From Chloroflexi bacterium UBA5189 (lineage in GTDB: Bacteria; Chloroflexota; Limnocylindria; Limnocylindrales; CSP1-4), in contig DHWF01000004.1 of NCBI GenBank assembly GCA_002413045.1, positions 1 through 9,455 on the forward strand: 9,455 nt of DNA, in the 5' to 3' direction. Numbering within the stretch: the stretch's first letter is position 1; the number at the start of each line of letters is the position of its first letter. Shown piece after piece: positions 1 through 7,404 of the stretch. A program made the translations under genes and the position numbers. Under the pieces are notes generated by a model. The model had not been told where the DNA came from. It saw only the letters and a program-made list of their open reading frames with translations, and did not search any database.

Positions 1-816
1 GGCATCCCGCCGCTCGCCGGCTTCTTCAGCAAGGACGAGATCCTCGGCGAATCGTTCAAGAACGGGTTCACCTGGGTCTGGGCGATCGGCATCCTCGTCG
101 CCATGATGACCGCGTTCTACATGTTCCGGCTCATCGGCCTGACGTTCTGGGGCAAGAGCCGCGTCGACCCGACCGTCGAGCCGAAGATCCACGAATCGCC
201 GCGCACGATGACGGTCCCGCTGGTGCTGCTCGCGATCCCGTCGGTGTTGCTCGGTATCGTGCTGAGCTGGCCTGGCCCGCCGCTCGGGCCGCTCTTCGGG
301 ATCAACGGCCAGCAGGGTCTGCTGACGAGCTACCTCCAACCGGTCTTCGAGCTAGGCCAGCAGATGCTCGGGCGCACCGAGGCGACGTTCGCGATCGGCG
401 GCATCGACGGCGTCCTGCTGCTCATCAGCATCGTGGTCGCACTCGGCGGGATGCTCGTCGCGTGGCGGCTGTTCGGCGTCGAGATCGGGCCATTGAACGG
501 CGCCGGGCGGCCAGCGGTGGTCCAGGCGCTCACGAGGCGCCTGGCGTTCCTCTACCGCGCCTCCGCAAACAAGTGGTGGTTCGACGACATCAACAACCTG
601 CTGTTCGTCGTGATCGGCGGCCGCTTCGCGAACGCGCTCGCCTGGTTCGACCAGAACGTCGTCGATGGGATCGTCAACGGCATCGGCGCGGTCGTCCGCC
701 GGAGCGGCACCGATCTCGCCCGGGTCCAGACCGGCCGCGTCCAGAACTACGCCCTCGGCATCGCGCTCGGGCTGATCGCCATGGCCGGCTCGTACTTCCT
801 GATCCTGGGGCGGTAG
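1..816 (+). CDS. nuoL: NADH-quinone oxidoreductase subunit L, C-terminal part (5' truncated by window)
   Basis: This is the proton-pumping, antiporter-like membrane subunit at the distal end of complex I. The reading frame is open from base 1, so the start lies upstream; 271 codons are visible of a subunit that usually has 600-700 residues. The fragment opens with the family signature GIPPLAGFFSKDEI. Its Lys-Asp pair (fragment residues 11-12) matches, from family knowledge, the essential TM12 Lys of E. coli NuoL (K399). Downstream are several hydrophobic helices. The motifs KWWFDDINN (about 181-189) and FDQNVVDGIVNGIG are typical of the NuoL C-terminus, before a long amphipathic helix and a last TM segment (about 248-268). 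The stop codon directly abuts the nuoM ATG, so the two are certainly cotranscribed. Nothing suggests damage. Confidence 0.96.
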   Translation, partial: GIPPLAGFFSKDEILGESFKNGFTWVWAIGILVAMMTAFYMFRLIGLTFWGKSRVDPTVEPKIHESPRTMTVPLVLLAIPSVLLGIVLSWPGPPLGPLFGINGQQGLLTSYLQPVFELGQQMLGRTEATFAIGGIDGVLLLISIVVALGGMLVAWRLFGVEIGPLNGAGRPAVVQALTRRLAFLYRASANKWWFDDINNLLFVVIGGRFANALAWFDQNVVDGIVNGIGAVVRRSGTDLARVQTGRVQNYALGIALGLIAMAGSYFLILGR

Positions 817-2502
817 ATGCTGCTGACCGCTGTTGTCTTCCTGCCGCTCGTCGGGGCGGTGATCATCGGCTTCTCGCCGGCCCGCTGGGCGCGCATCCTC
901 GCGCTCGCCACCGCGCTCGCGACGTGGGCGATCTCGCTCTGGATCGCGGCCAATTTCCATGCTGGGATCGTTGACACCACGGGGAAGCCGCTCCTGCCCG
1001 GTAGCCTGGGCGGGGGCTTCCAGATGGTCGAGGCGATCAACTGGATCCCGATCTTCGGCATCCAGTACAAGCTCGGCATCGACGGGCTGTCGCTCGCCCT
1101 GGTCGTCCTGACGACGACGCTGAGCTGGATCAGCATCCTGGCGAGCTTCGCCCCGATCCAGACCCGGATCAAGGAATACATGATCTCGTTCCTGATCCTC
1201 GAGGTCGGGATGACGGGCGTATTCCTCTCGCTCGACACGTTCCTCTTCTACATCTTCTGGGAAGTCGTCCTCGTCCCGATGTACTTGATCATCGGCATCT
1301 GGGGCGGCCAGAACCGGATCTACGCGACGATCAAGTTCGTCCTGTACACGCTCGTCGGCTCGCTGTTGATGCTGGTGGCGATCCTCGCGACCGCGTTCGC
1401 CTACCAGGGCGCGCATGGCGGGGTCTGGGCCGGCGCGTTCGACTTCGAGGCGTTGCGCGCCTACGCCGGCACGACCGGCTTCAGCGACGGCCTCCAGCTG
1501 CTCGCGTTCGCGGCGTTCTTCCTCGCCTTCGCCATCAAGGTCCCGATGTTCCCGTTCCACACCTGGCTGCCCGATGCACACACCGAGGCGCCGACGGCCG
1601 GCTCGGTGATCCTCGCCGGCGTGCTGCTCAAGCTCGGCGGCTACGGCTTCATCCGGTTCAGCCTGTCCCTGTACCCGGAGGCGTCGCACACCTACGCGCC
1701 GCTGATCATCGTGCTCAGCCTCATCGCGATCATCTACGGCGCGATCGTGGCGATGGTCCAGCCGGACCTGAAACGGCTCGTCGCCTACTCCTCCGTGAGC
1801 CACATGGGCTTCGTCACGCTCGGCGTGTTCGTCTTCCAGGAGCAGGGCCTCGACGGCGCCGTGCTCCAGATGATCAACCACGGCCTGATCACCGGCGCTC
1901 TGTTCCTGCTCGTCGGCGTGATCTACGAGCGGACCCACGACCGGACGATCTCGAAGATGGGGGGATTGGCGGCGCTCACCCCCGTGTACGCCGCGGTCTT
2001 CGGATTCTTCGTGTTCGCCTCGGCCGGGCTGCCGGGCCTGTCCGGCTTCGTCGGCGAGTTCCTGACGCTGCTCGGCTCGTTCACCACGAACCCGTGGGTT
2101 GCGGCGGTGGCGACGTTCGTGATGATCCTGGCCGCCGCCTACCTGCTCTGGATGTTCCAGCGCGTCGTGCTCGGCGAGCCGTCGGCATTCCTGCTCGGGC
2201 TCAAGCACCACCTCTCCGACATGAACGCGACCGAGATCTTCACGCTGGCGCCACTCGGTGCCCTCGTGGTCGTATTCGGCCTGTTCCCGGGAATCCTGCT
2301 GAACCTCATCCGGCAGCCGGTCCAGAGCACGCTTGCCGCCGTCAGCAACGCGACCGCGATCCCGGTGGATCCGCTGTTCGTCTCGATCGGGCTGGGGGTC
2401 GTCGCCGCGGTGATCGCCGCACGCCTCCTCGCCCTCCGGCCGCGCGGGCCCGCTAGTGGTGACTCGACCGCGGTGACCACGGTCGAGGGCGCCGCCTCAT
2501 GA
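817..2502 (+). CDS. nuoM: NADH-quinone oxidoreductase subunit M
   Basis: Complex I membrane-arm subunit, 561 aa, an antiporter-like proton channel of about 14 TM helices. Key residues are visible: Glu149 in FWEVVLVPMYL, Lys241 in the KVPMFPFHTWLPDAHTEAP signature, Lys272 in LLKLGGYGF, and Glu414 in GLSGFVGEFLTL. From family knowledge these match E. coli NuoM E144, K234, K265 and E407, which suggests pumping competence. The ATG begins on the base after the nuoL stop codon. A G-rich stretch just upstream is only a weak ribosome binding site, so translation is probably coupled to nuoL. The length is slightly above the usual 490-520 aa because of a tail of about 40 residues rich in Ala, Thr and Gly. 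The 3' end overlaps nuoN by four bases. Confidence 0.98.
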   Translation: MLLTAVVFLPLVGAVIIGFSPARWARILALATALATWAISLWIAANFHAGIVDTTGKPLLPGSLGGGFQMVEAINWIPIFGIQYKLGIDGLSLALVVLTTTLSWISILASFAPIQTRIKEYMISFLILEVGMTGVFLSLDTFLFYIFWEVVLVPMYLIIGIWGGQNRIYATIKFVLYTLVGSLLMLVAILATAFAYQGAHGGVWAGAFDFEALRAYAGTTGFSDGLQLLAFAAFFLAFAIKVPMFPFHTWLPDAHTEAPTAGSVILAGVLLKLGGYGFIRFSLSLYPEASHTYAPLIIVLSLIAIIYGAIVAMVQPDLKRLVAYSSVSHMGFVTLGVFVFQEQGLDGAVLQMINHGLITGALFLLVGVIYERTHDRTISKMGGLAALTPVYAAVFGFFVFASAGLPGLSGFVGEFLTLLGSFTTNPWVAAVATFVMILAAAYLLWMFQRVVLGEPSAFLLGLKHHLSDMNATEIFTLAPLGALVVVFGLFPGILLNLIRQPVQSTLAAVSNATAIPVDPLFVSIGLGVVAAVIAARLLALRPRGPASGDSTAVTTVEGAAS

Positions 2503-3998
2503 GCAACGACATCCTGGCCCTCGGCCCGTTCATTGCGGGCGTCCTGGTCGCGATCGGGGTCCTGCTCGTCGACGTGGTCGCCCCCGGCAAGCGCGCGCCC
2601 GTCCTCGTCGTTGCCCTGGGTGGCCTGGCGATCGTCGCCGCGCTCACCATCACGACCGGCTCGGCAGTAGCGGGTGGGAACGGCACCGCGCAGATCCACG
2701 CGTTCGGCGGCGCCTACGTCGTAGACGGGCTGACGACCTTCCTGGACCTGATCTTCATCGGCATCGTCGCGCTGACGATCGTGTTCGGGCCTGACTACCT
2801 CGATGCCCGCGGCCTGCCGCTCGCCGAGTTCTCGATCGTCCTGCTGTTCGCGATGACCGGCGCGATGCTGATCGCCGGCTCCGCGGACCTGCTGGTCCTG
2901 TTCATCGCCCTGGAGCTCATGGTGCTCCCCGGCTACATGCTCGCGGGTTACCACAAGAGCGACGGCTACTCGACCGAGGGCGCGATCAAGTACTTCCTCC
3001 TCGGCTCGTTCAGCTCGGCCATCTTCCTGTTCGGGCTGGCCTTCGTGTGGGGGACGACCGGCACGACCAACATCGATGGGGTCTCCACCGCGCTGCAAGC
3101 CATCGTGGCGGGCACGAAAGCGGTTTCGCCTGCCCTGATCCTCGGGCTGGGCTTCCTGACCACCGGCGTGGCCTTCAAGATCGCCGCGGTCCCGTTCCAC
3201 TACTGGACCCCGGATGCGTACCAGGGCTCGCCGACGCCGGTCACGGGCTACCTGTCGGTCGGGCCGAAGATCGGCGCGTTCGCGCTCATCCTGCGGCTGT
3301 TCGTCGACGCGCTCGGGCCGCTCCGCCTGGACTGGCTCCAGGTGGTCGTCGTGCTCGCGATCCTGACGATGACCCTCGGCAACCTCGTCGCGCTCACCCA
3401 GAACAACGTGAAGCGGATGCTCGCGTACTCGTCGATCGCGCACACCGGCTACATGCTCGTGGGGCTGGCCGCGTTCGCGGCCGGCATCCCGCTCGGGCTC
3501 CAGGGCCTGCTCTACTACGGGGCGGCGTACTCGGTGATGAACCTCGGAGCGTTCGCGGTCGTGGCGGCGATCCAGCGTCGGGCGGGCGTGACGTCCGGCC
3601 TCGACACCTTCGCGGGGCTCGGCCGCAGGGAGCCGTGGCTGGCGATCCTGATGACGCTGTTCCTGCTCTCGCTGACCGGGATCCCGCCGACGACCGGCTT
3701 CTTCGGGAAGGCGATGGTCATCCTCGCCGCGGTCCAGGCCGGCCAGGCGGGCTACACCGCCGTCGGGATCCTCGCCGTCGTCGCGGTGATCAATGCCGCG
3801 GCGGCCGCGTTCTACTACCTCCGCGTCGTCGTGTACATGTTCATGCGCGATCCACGCTCCGAGGAGGTCCCGCTGGCCCACGGTCGGCTCCTGTGGGGCG
3901 GGCTGGCCGTGGCCAGCGTGCTGACGGTCGTCCTGGGCCTCGTCCCTGGGCCGTTCCTGACCATCGTCAACCAGGCTGCGCACGCCATCGGCGGGTAG
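2499..3998 (+). CDS. nuoN: NADH-quinone oxidoreductase subunit N
   Basis: The third antiporter-like subunit of complex I, 499 aa, of normal length and about 14 TM helices. Conserved charged residues are in place: Glu139 in LFIALELMVLPGYML, Lys227 in the FKIAAVPFHYWTPDAYQG signature, Lys257 in SVGPKIGAF, and Lys404 in PPTTGFFGKAMV. These match, from family knowledge, E. coli NuoN E133, K217, K247 and K395; Lys rather than Glu at the last position is the NuoN pattern. The start overlaps the nuoM stop as ATGA, with GAGGG about 8 bases upstream, so translation is coupled. It is the last gene of the usual nuo operon order. No intrinsic terminator with a U-tract follows, and the next gene begins only 73 bases later with its own promoter. 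Confidence 0.98.
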   Translation: MSNDILALGPFIAGVLVAIGVLLVDVVAPGKRAPVLVVALGGLAIVAALTITTGSAVAGGNGTAQIHAFGGAYVVDGLTTFLDLIFIGIVALTIVFGPDYLDARGLPLAEFSIVLLFAMTGAMLIAGSADLLVLFIALELMVLPGYMLAGYHKSDGYSTEGAIKYFLLGSFSSAIFLFGLAFVWGTTGTTNIDGVSTALQAIVAGTKAVSPALILGLGFLTTGVAFKIAAVPFHYWTPDAYQGSPTPVTGYLSVGPKIGAFALILRLFVDALGPLRLDWLQVVVVLAILTMTLGNLVALTQNNVKRMLAYSSIAHTGYMLVGLAAFAAGIPLGLQGLLYYGAAYSVMNLGAFAVVAAIQRRAGVTSGLDTFAGLGRREPWLAILMTLFLLSLTGIPPTTGFFGKAMVILAAVQAGQAGYTAVGILAVVAVINAAAAAFYYLRVVVYMFMRDPRSEEVPLAHGRLLWGGLAVASVLTVVLGLVPGPFLTIVNQAAHAIGG

Positions 3999-4055
3999 CA
4001 CGGGCTCCCGGCGACCCGACGGAACGGGGCGTCGACCAGCCGCACCGCCAACCGG

Positions 4056-4064
4056 TGCTAGAGT
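4056..4064 (+). promoter_or_regulatory. extended -10 promoter, probably giving a leaderless mRNA for the sortase-like gene
   Basis: TGCTAGAGT reads as an extended -10 (TGn followed by TAGAGT, 4 of 6 to TATAAT). It ends exactly 7 bases before the ATG at 4072, so transcription would start at or next to the A of the start codon. No Shine-Dalgarno lies in the 20 bases before that ATG. No good -35 is visible at normal spacing, which an extended -10 can tolerate. Transcription start mapping has not been seen, so this remains a sequence-based prediction. Confidence 0.5.
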
Positions 4065-4071
4065 CGAACCG

Positions 4072-4770
4072 ATGGATACGGTCGGGCGGCGGCTGCGGCT
4101 GCGCCTGCTCCCCGCGCTGCTCACCGCGCTTGGCGTGGTCCTGCTCGCGAGCGGCCTCATCTCGTACTCGACGGCGGTCGAGCCGGCGCCGACGCAACAG
4201 GCGCTGGCCTCGTACGACCCGCTGCCGACGCTCACCCCCGGCCTTGCACTGCCGAGCAGCGGCAACGGCACCGCAGCCGCCCCGACATTCCCGCCGGATC
4301 GAGTGGCGACGCGCGTCGTCATCCGCCGTCTCGGGATCGACCTGCCGGTGATGCTCCAGACGGACAACTACGGCCTGTATCCGCTGTGCGACGTGGCGCT
4401 CTACCAGCCGTTGCTGGGGCAGCCCGGCGAGGGCCGCGCGACGTACATCTACGCCCACGCCCGCGACGGCATGTTCCTGCCCCTGCTGGTGGCGTCCGAG
4501 GACAACAACGGGGCGAAGCTGATCGGCATGACCGTCGAGGTCTACACGAGCGATGACTGGCGGTTCCTGTACACGATCTCCGAGGTCCGCCGCCACGCCC
4601 TGAGCCTGGACGACGCATTCGCGACCACGACCGAGCGGCTCTGGCTGCAGACGTCCGAGGGACCGCACGGCACGATCCCGAAGCTCCAGGTCGTGGCCGA
4701 CTACCTGTCCTCGGACAGGGTCGACGCGGCGTCCGCACACCCAGCGGCGCACCCGCGGATCTGCGACTAG
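4072..4770 (+). CDS. sortase-fold membrane-anchored protein with Ser in place of the catalytic Cys
   Basis: A 232-aa protein with a basic N-terminus, one hydrophobic anchor (about 12-32), and a Pro/Thr/Gly-rich linker (about 37-78). An extracytoplasmic domain of about 135 residues follows, resembling class E/F sortases. Visible sortase features are the first strand VVIRRLGIDLPV (82-93), PGEG (118-121), the catalytic-His segment YIYAHARDGMF with His129, and a final LWLQTS-KLQVVA segment. In sortases that last segment reads TLxTC followed by an R-x-x-V strand. Here the nucleophile position is Ser195 and the Arg position is Lys204, so classical transpeptidase chemistry is doubtful. Two Cys remain elsewhere (Cys106 and Cys231). 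It may be a pseudo-sortase, a structural or peptide-binding domain, or an enzyme with altered chemistry. No LPxTG substrate gene is nearby. The ATG start is supported by the -10 element 7 bases upstream. Confidence 0.75.
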   Translation: MDTVGRRLRLRLLPALLTALGVVLLASGLISYSTAVEPAPTQQALASYDPLPTLTPGLALPSSGNGTAAAPTFPPDRVATRVVIRRLGIDLPVMLQTDNYGLYPLCDVALYQPLLGQPGEGRATYIYAHARDGMFLPLLVASEDNNGAKLIGMTVEVYTSDDWRFLYTISEVRRHALSLDDAFATTTERLWLQTSEGPHGTIPKLQVVADYLSSDRVDAASAHPAAHPRICD

Positions 4771-4779
4771 GTCATCCAG

Positions 4780-4794
4780 GGCGCCTAGGGCGCC
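4780..4794. repeat. GGCGCC-TAG-GGCGCC repeat between convergent genes
   Basis: Two copies of the palindromic hexamer GGCGCC flank three bases in the 14-base gap between the convergent sortase-like and MFS genes, running into the MFS stop codon. The transcript from either strand could fold into a 6-bp GC stem with a 3-nt loop. No U-tract follows on either side, so it is not a classical intrinsic terminator. It may weakly block read-through or be chance in a GC-rich genome. Confidence 0.3.
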
Positions 4795-6422
4795 GCGACC
4801 ACTCCGCGCGCAGCACCCGCGGCCAACCCCTCCGCGGTCCCCGGGCCGGTCACCTCGACCCGGCCGCCTCGTCGCCCCATCACCAGCGCCGGCAGGACCG
4901 CCACGGCCATGACCGCTGCGGCAATCAGGAACACGCCGACGAGGATCTGCGCCGCCTCGGTGCTCGCCCACTGCTCGAGCGCCTGGACGACGAGCCCGTC
5001 GTTGAATGGCCGGCCCTGGAGTGACGCGGGGATGAACGCCTTGTAGGCATCGGGCGTGGCGCGGATCTCGGCCCATAGCTGGTCGATGACGGTCGAGCCG
5101 AACGCGGTGAGCGCCGCGAGGCCGAGCGCCATGCCGATCATCCGGGCGACGGTCACCGCCGCCGACGCAATCCCGAACGCCCGCTCGCCGAGCGCCTCGA
5201 CCGCCGCCGCCGAGCGTGGCGTCACGGTGAGCCCGAAGCCGAGCCCGAACAGCGCCAGCCACGCTGCGGCTTCCCCGATCGAGGTAGCAGGCGACCAGGC
5301 GGCCATGCGAACCAGCGCGGCGATCGCGGCCGCCAGCCCGACGAGGGTCGTCAATCGCAGCCCGATCGCGCGGAGCACGAGGCCGGACCCGAGGGCCCCG
5401 ACGGCGGTCGCCGCGGCGAGCGCGCCGAGCGCGATCCGCTGCTGGTCCGGCCCACCGTAGAGCACCCGGTCGACGAAGACGGCGCCGCCGATGATCGCCG
5501 TCGCGAAGCCGTAGCCGGTCAGCAGGGATACGAGCACCGCCGACGTGAACGACGGAGACCGGAACCAGGCCGTGTCGATGAATGGCTCGTCGCGGCGCCG
5601 GCCGATGACCACCGCGGCGCCCAGGAACACGACGGCCACGATTGCCAGCACCGCGGCGAGCACCGACGGATCCAGCGGGAGCCCGGGGATCGGCTCGCTG
5701 CCCGCGAGGGTGACACCGAGCAGCAACGCCGCGAGGCCGATCGAGGCCGCAGCGGCTCCAGCCAGGTCGAGCCGGGTCGCGCGCCGTGGCGTCGTCCAGC
5801 CGGTCGTGGCTGCCCAGCCGAGCGCGAGGAGGGCGATCCCGATCGGGACGTTCAGGTAGAACACGTACCGCCACGGCGCTCCGAGCGCTGCGAGCAGCCC
5901 GCCGCTCACGCCGAGGCTCTCGATGGCCGCCGCCGGGTGGATCGACTGGATGATCCAGGCGCCGGCGAACGGTCCCGCCGCCATGCCCAGGAACGTCAGT
6001 GCGCCGACGGCACCGAGGGCACGCGGCCTCGCAGGCCCCTCGAACAGGTGCGACGCGGCGGCCGTCGCCACCGGGACGAGCGCGCCGCCGCCGAGCGCCT
6101 GGAGCAGGCGCGCGGCGATCAGGTCACCGAGGCCGGTCGCGCGGCCTGCGAGCGCGGAGCCCGCCACGAAGATGACGAGGGCCCACAGGAAGACCCGGCG
6201 CACGCCGACGCGATCGGCGAGCTGCCCGGCGATCGGCATCACCACGATTGACACGAGCAGGTAGCCGTTGATGATCCAGGACGCCGGCCGGAGCTGCGTC
6301 CAGTCCGCCAGGTCGACCACGATCGCGGGCAGGGCGACGGCCGTGATCATGAGCTCGAGCCCGGAAAGGAACGCGCCGGCGCCGAGGACGCCAAGCAGGA
6401 GCAGCGCCGTTCGGCGTCTCAT
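4785..6422 (-). CDS. MFS transporter, DHA2 (EmrB/QacA-like) family
   Basis: A 545-aa integral membrane protein predicted to have 14 TM helices, probably a proton-coupled exporter of drugs or other small hydrophobic molecules; the substrate cannot be read from sequence. MFS motif A is GQLADRVGVRRVFL (66-79), motif B LIAARLLQALGGG (101-113), and motif C-like LGMAAGPFAGA (145-155). WRYVFYLNVPIG (184-195) and the following ALGW and DLAGA helices are typical of DHA2. TM1 has ELMITAVALP where many relatives have D-x-T-I-V-N-V-ALP, so the usual Asp is shifted to Glu23. About 25 extra residues (158-183) precede the conserved WRYVF, and a hydrophilic loop (about 448-485) precedes the last helix. I chose the ATG at 6420-6422 because hydrophobicity begins there and a -10 hexamer lies 7 bases upstream. 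A longer frame to 6530 adds an implausible leader. Confidence 0.88.
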   Translation of the reverse strand: MRRRTALLLLGVLGAGAFLSGLELMITAVALPAIVVDLADWTQLRPASWIINGYLLVSIVVMPIAGQLADRVGVRRVFLWALVIFVAGSALAGRATGLGDLIAARLLQALGGGALVPVATAAASHLFEGPARPRALGAVGALTFLGMAAGPFAGAWIIQSIHPAAAIESLGVSGGLLAALGAPWRYVFYLNVPIGIALLALGWAATTGWTTPRRATRLDLAGAAAASIGLAALLLGVTLAGSEPIPGLPLDPSVLAAVLAIVAVVFLGAAVVIGRRRDEPFIDTAWFRSPSFTSAVLVSLLTGYGFATAIIGGAVFVDRVLYGGPDQQRIALGALAAATAVGALGSGLVLRAIGLRLTTLVGLAAAIAALVRMAAWSPATSIGEAAAWLALFGLGFGLTVTPRSAAAVEALGERAFGIASAAVTVARMIGMALGLAALTAFGSTVIDQLWAEIRATPDAYKAFIPASLQGRPFNDGLVVQALEQWASTEAAQILVGVFLIAAAVMAVAVLPALVMGRRGGRVEVTGPGTAEGLAAGAARGVVAAP

Positions 6423-6429
6423 CCGGCGG

Positions 6430-6435
6430 AGTGTA
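6430..6435 (-). promoter_or_regulatory. -10 element, probably giving a leaderless mRNA for the MFS gene
   Basis: On the - strand TACACT (4 of 6 to TATAAT) ends exactly 7 bases before the MFS ATG. This is the same TAnAnT-N7-ATG geometry seen before the sortase-like gene. No Shine-Dalgarno is present between the element and the ATG, and no convincing -35 is found at 16-18 bases. Placing the promoter here also argues against the longer upstream start. Confidence 0.5.
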
Positions 6436-6557
6436 GGTGCCACGCCATGCGGGGCTTCCGCAATGCGGCCGTCGCTGGCGCGGTACCCCGCGCTTGACTG
6501 GGTGCAACCTTCCGGGGCGCAGCCTCCCAAGCGGGCCTACCGGCGCCCAAGGGAACG

Positions 6558-6563
6558 TATAGC
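6558..6563 (+). promoter_or_regulatory. possible -10 element for the small membrane protein pair
   Basis: TATAGC (4 of 6 to TATAAT) is one of the few AT-rich spots in the 152-base divergent region (6423-6574) between the MFS gene and the small membrane gene. A start about 7 bases downstream would leave a very short leader before the ATG at 6575; AAGGG at 6566-6570 could act as a close Shine-Dalgarno. No -35 at normal spacing is apparent. The rest of the divergent region shows nothing I can name. Confidence 0.35.
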
Positions 6564-6574
6564 TCAAGGGCCTC

Positions 6575-6688
6575 ATGTTTGACGGCACCATGACCCATCC
6601 GTGGCAGCTTTTCGCACTCGGCGTCATCGCGGCCGGGTTGCTGGCGGTGGGCTGGCTCCTCCTGCGGCGCGAGCCGCGTCAGGCGTGA
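6575..6688 (+). CDS. small single-TM membrane protein, 37 aa
   Basis: This short frame encodes 37 residues with one clear hydrophobic segment (about 12-30, QLFALGVIAAGLLAVGWLLL) and a basic tail RREPRQA, predicting N-out/C-in topology. AAGGG lies 4 bases before the ATG. A second in-frame ATG at 6590 would give 32 aa. The main support is that its TGA overlaps the GTG start of the next gene as GTGA, the same coupling used elsewhere in this window. The hydrophobic-then-basic pattern is also unlike chance GC-rich sequence. I do not recognise a family. It could be a partner or stabilising subunit of the downstream two-TM protein, or an upstream frame serving translational coupling. Confidence 0.55.
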   Translation: MFDGTMTHPWQLFALGVIAAGLLAVGWLLLRREPRQA

Positions 6689-7404
6689 TCCGTCGAGCGA
6701 ACCGGCGGCGCCTTGGCGTTGGGCTGCTGTTCTTCGGGGTGACTGGCGTCGTTCTGGTGGTTGCGGCCGGCGTGCTGGTGCTCAGCTCCCTCGCCGCAAT
6801 CGGCGATGCCGCGAGCGGCTTCGAACGGCAGCGCGCCGAAGCCCTGTCCGTGCTCGGACCCGCGTCGGACGCGCTCAAGCACGCGGCCACGAGTGCCGCG
6901 AACGCGAGCGCGAGCCTGACGGAGACGAGCGCCGCCGCGGACCAGGCCGCGCAGCTGACGGCGCGCCTTGCCGACTCGTTCGATGGCCTCGCTTCTCTGG
7001 GCTCGTTCGACATCCTCGGCAACCACCCGTTCGGGCAGCTGTCGGGCCAGTTCGGCGGCGTCGCATCCGACGCCCGGACCCTCTCGACCGACCTCACCTC
7101 GGCCGCCGCGCGCATGCGCACGAACGTCACCGACAGCGCGGCCGTCGCCACCGACCTGCGATCCCTTGGCGATCAGCTCGATCAACTGCGGGCCAGCCTC
7201 GGCAACGGCGCGGGCGGGGCTGGCGCGAGCGGCGGCGGCGGCGTAGCCCAGGGCGCGGCCATCTCGGTCGATGCCGCGCGCCTTGTCCTCATTGGCCTGC
7301 TCGCCTGGTTCGCCATGCCCGCGCTTGCGAGCCTGTGGCTCAGCTGGCGCCTCCTGAAGCCGGGGGCCGCTGAAGCTCGGGGCCGCGCGATGATTTCCGG
7401 TTGA
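6685..7404 (+). CDS. two-TM membrane protein with Ala-rich helical extracytoplasmic domain, unknown function
   Basis: A 239-aa protein of no family I recognise. It begins with a basic stretch (MIRRANRRR) and TM1 (about 11-37). An extracytoplasmic region follows (about 38-172), rich in Ala, Ser, Thr, Asp and Leu with helical, coiled-coil-like spacing. A short LGNHPF break lies near residues 111-116, which suggests two helical hairpin arms. A Gly/Ala/Ser linker (about 173-191, including GGGG) leads to TM2 (about 196-222) and a short basic cytoplasmic tail. The layout resembles the sensor part of chemoreceptor-like or YhgE/Pip-like proteins, but no signalling domain is present. I chose the GTG at 6685 because it overlaps the upstream small frame as GTGA and begins just before the basic/TM segment. 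A longer frame from 6601 would read through that small gene with Arg/Gly-rich filler. Confidence 0.7.
   Translation: MIRRANRRRLGVGLLFFGVTGVVLVVAAGVLVLSSLAAIGDAASGFERQRAEALSVLGPASDALKHAATSAANASASLTETSAAADQAAQLTARLADSFDGLASLGSFDILGNHPFGQLSGQFGGVASDARTLSTDLTSAAARMRTNVTDSAAVATDLRSLGDQLDQLRASLGNGAGGAGASGGGGVAQGAAISVDAARLVLIGLLAWFAMPALASLWLSWRLLKPGAAEARGRAMISG

Noticed and set aside
352..2211. Long - strand open frame of 619 codons opposite nuoL/nuoM
   Set aside because: It is antisense to two strongly conserved genes. Its product is a low-complexity Arg/Glu/Asp/Gln/His-rich string typical of the complement of GC-rich transmembrane coding sequence.
3999..4055. Possible terminator after nuoN
   Set aside because: Only short 4-5 bp GC stems with long loops can be drawn, and no U-tract follows, so there is no support for an intrinsic terminator.
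2139..4367. Long - strand open frame of 742 codons opposite nuoM, nuoN and the sortase-like gene
   Set aside because: Same reason: a charged low-complexity product, with no domain visible, lying across three genes supported by motifs.
3967..5874. - strand frame of 635 codons overlapping the MFS and sortase-like genes
   Set aside because: It covers the MFS gene in another frame on the same strand and has Arg/Gly/Pro-rich translation without hydrophobic segments. The MFS frame has all the family motifs.
6423..6530. Upstream extension of the MFS frame giving 581 aa
   Set aside because: The extra 36 residues are hydrophilic, without resemblance to DHA2 N-termini. They would translate across the -10 element located 7 bases before the chosen ATG.
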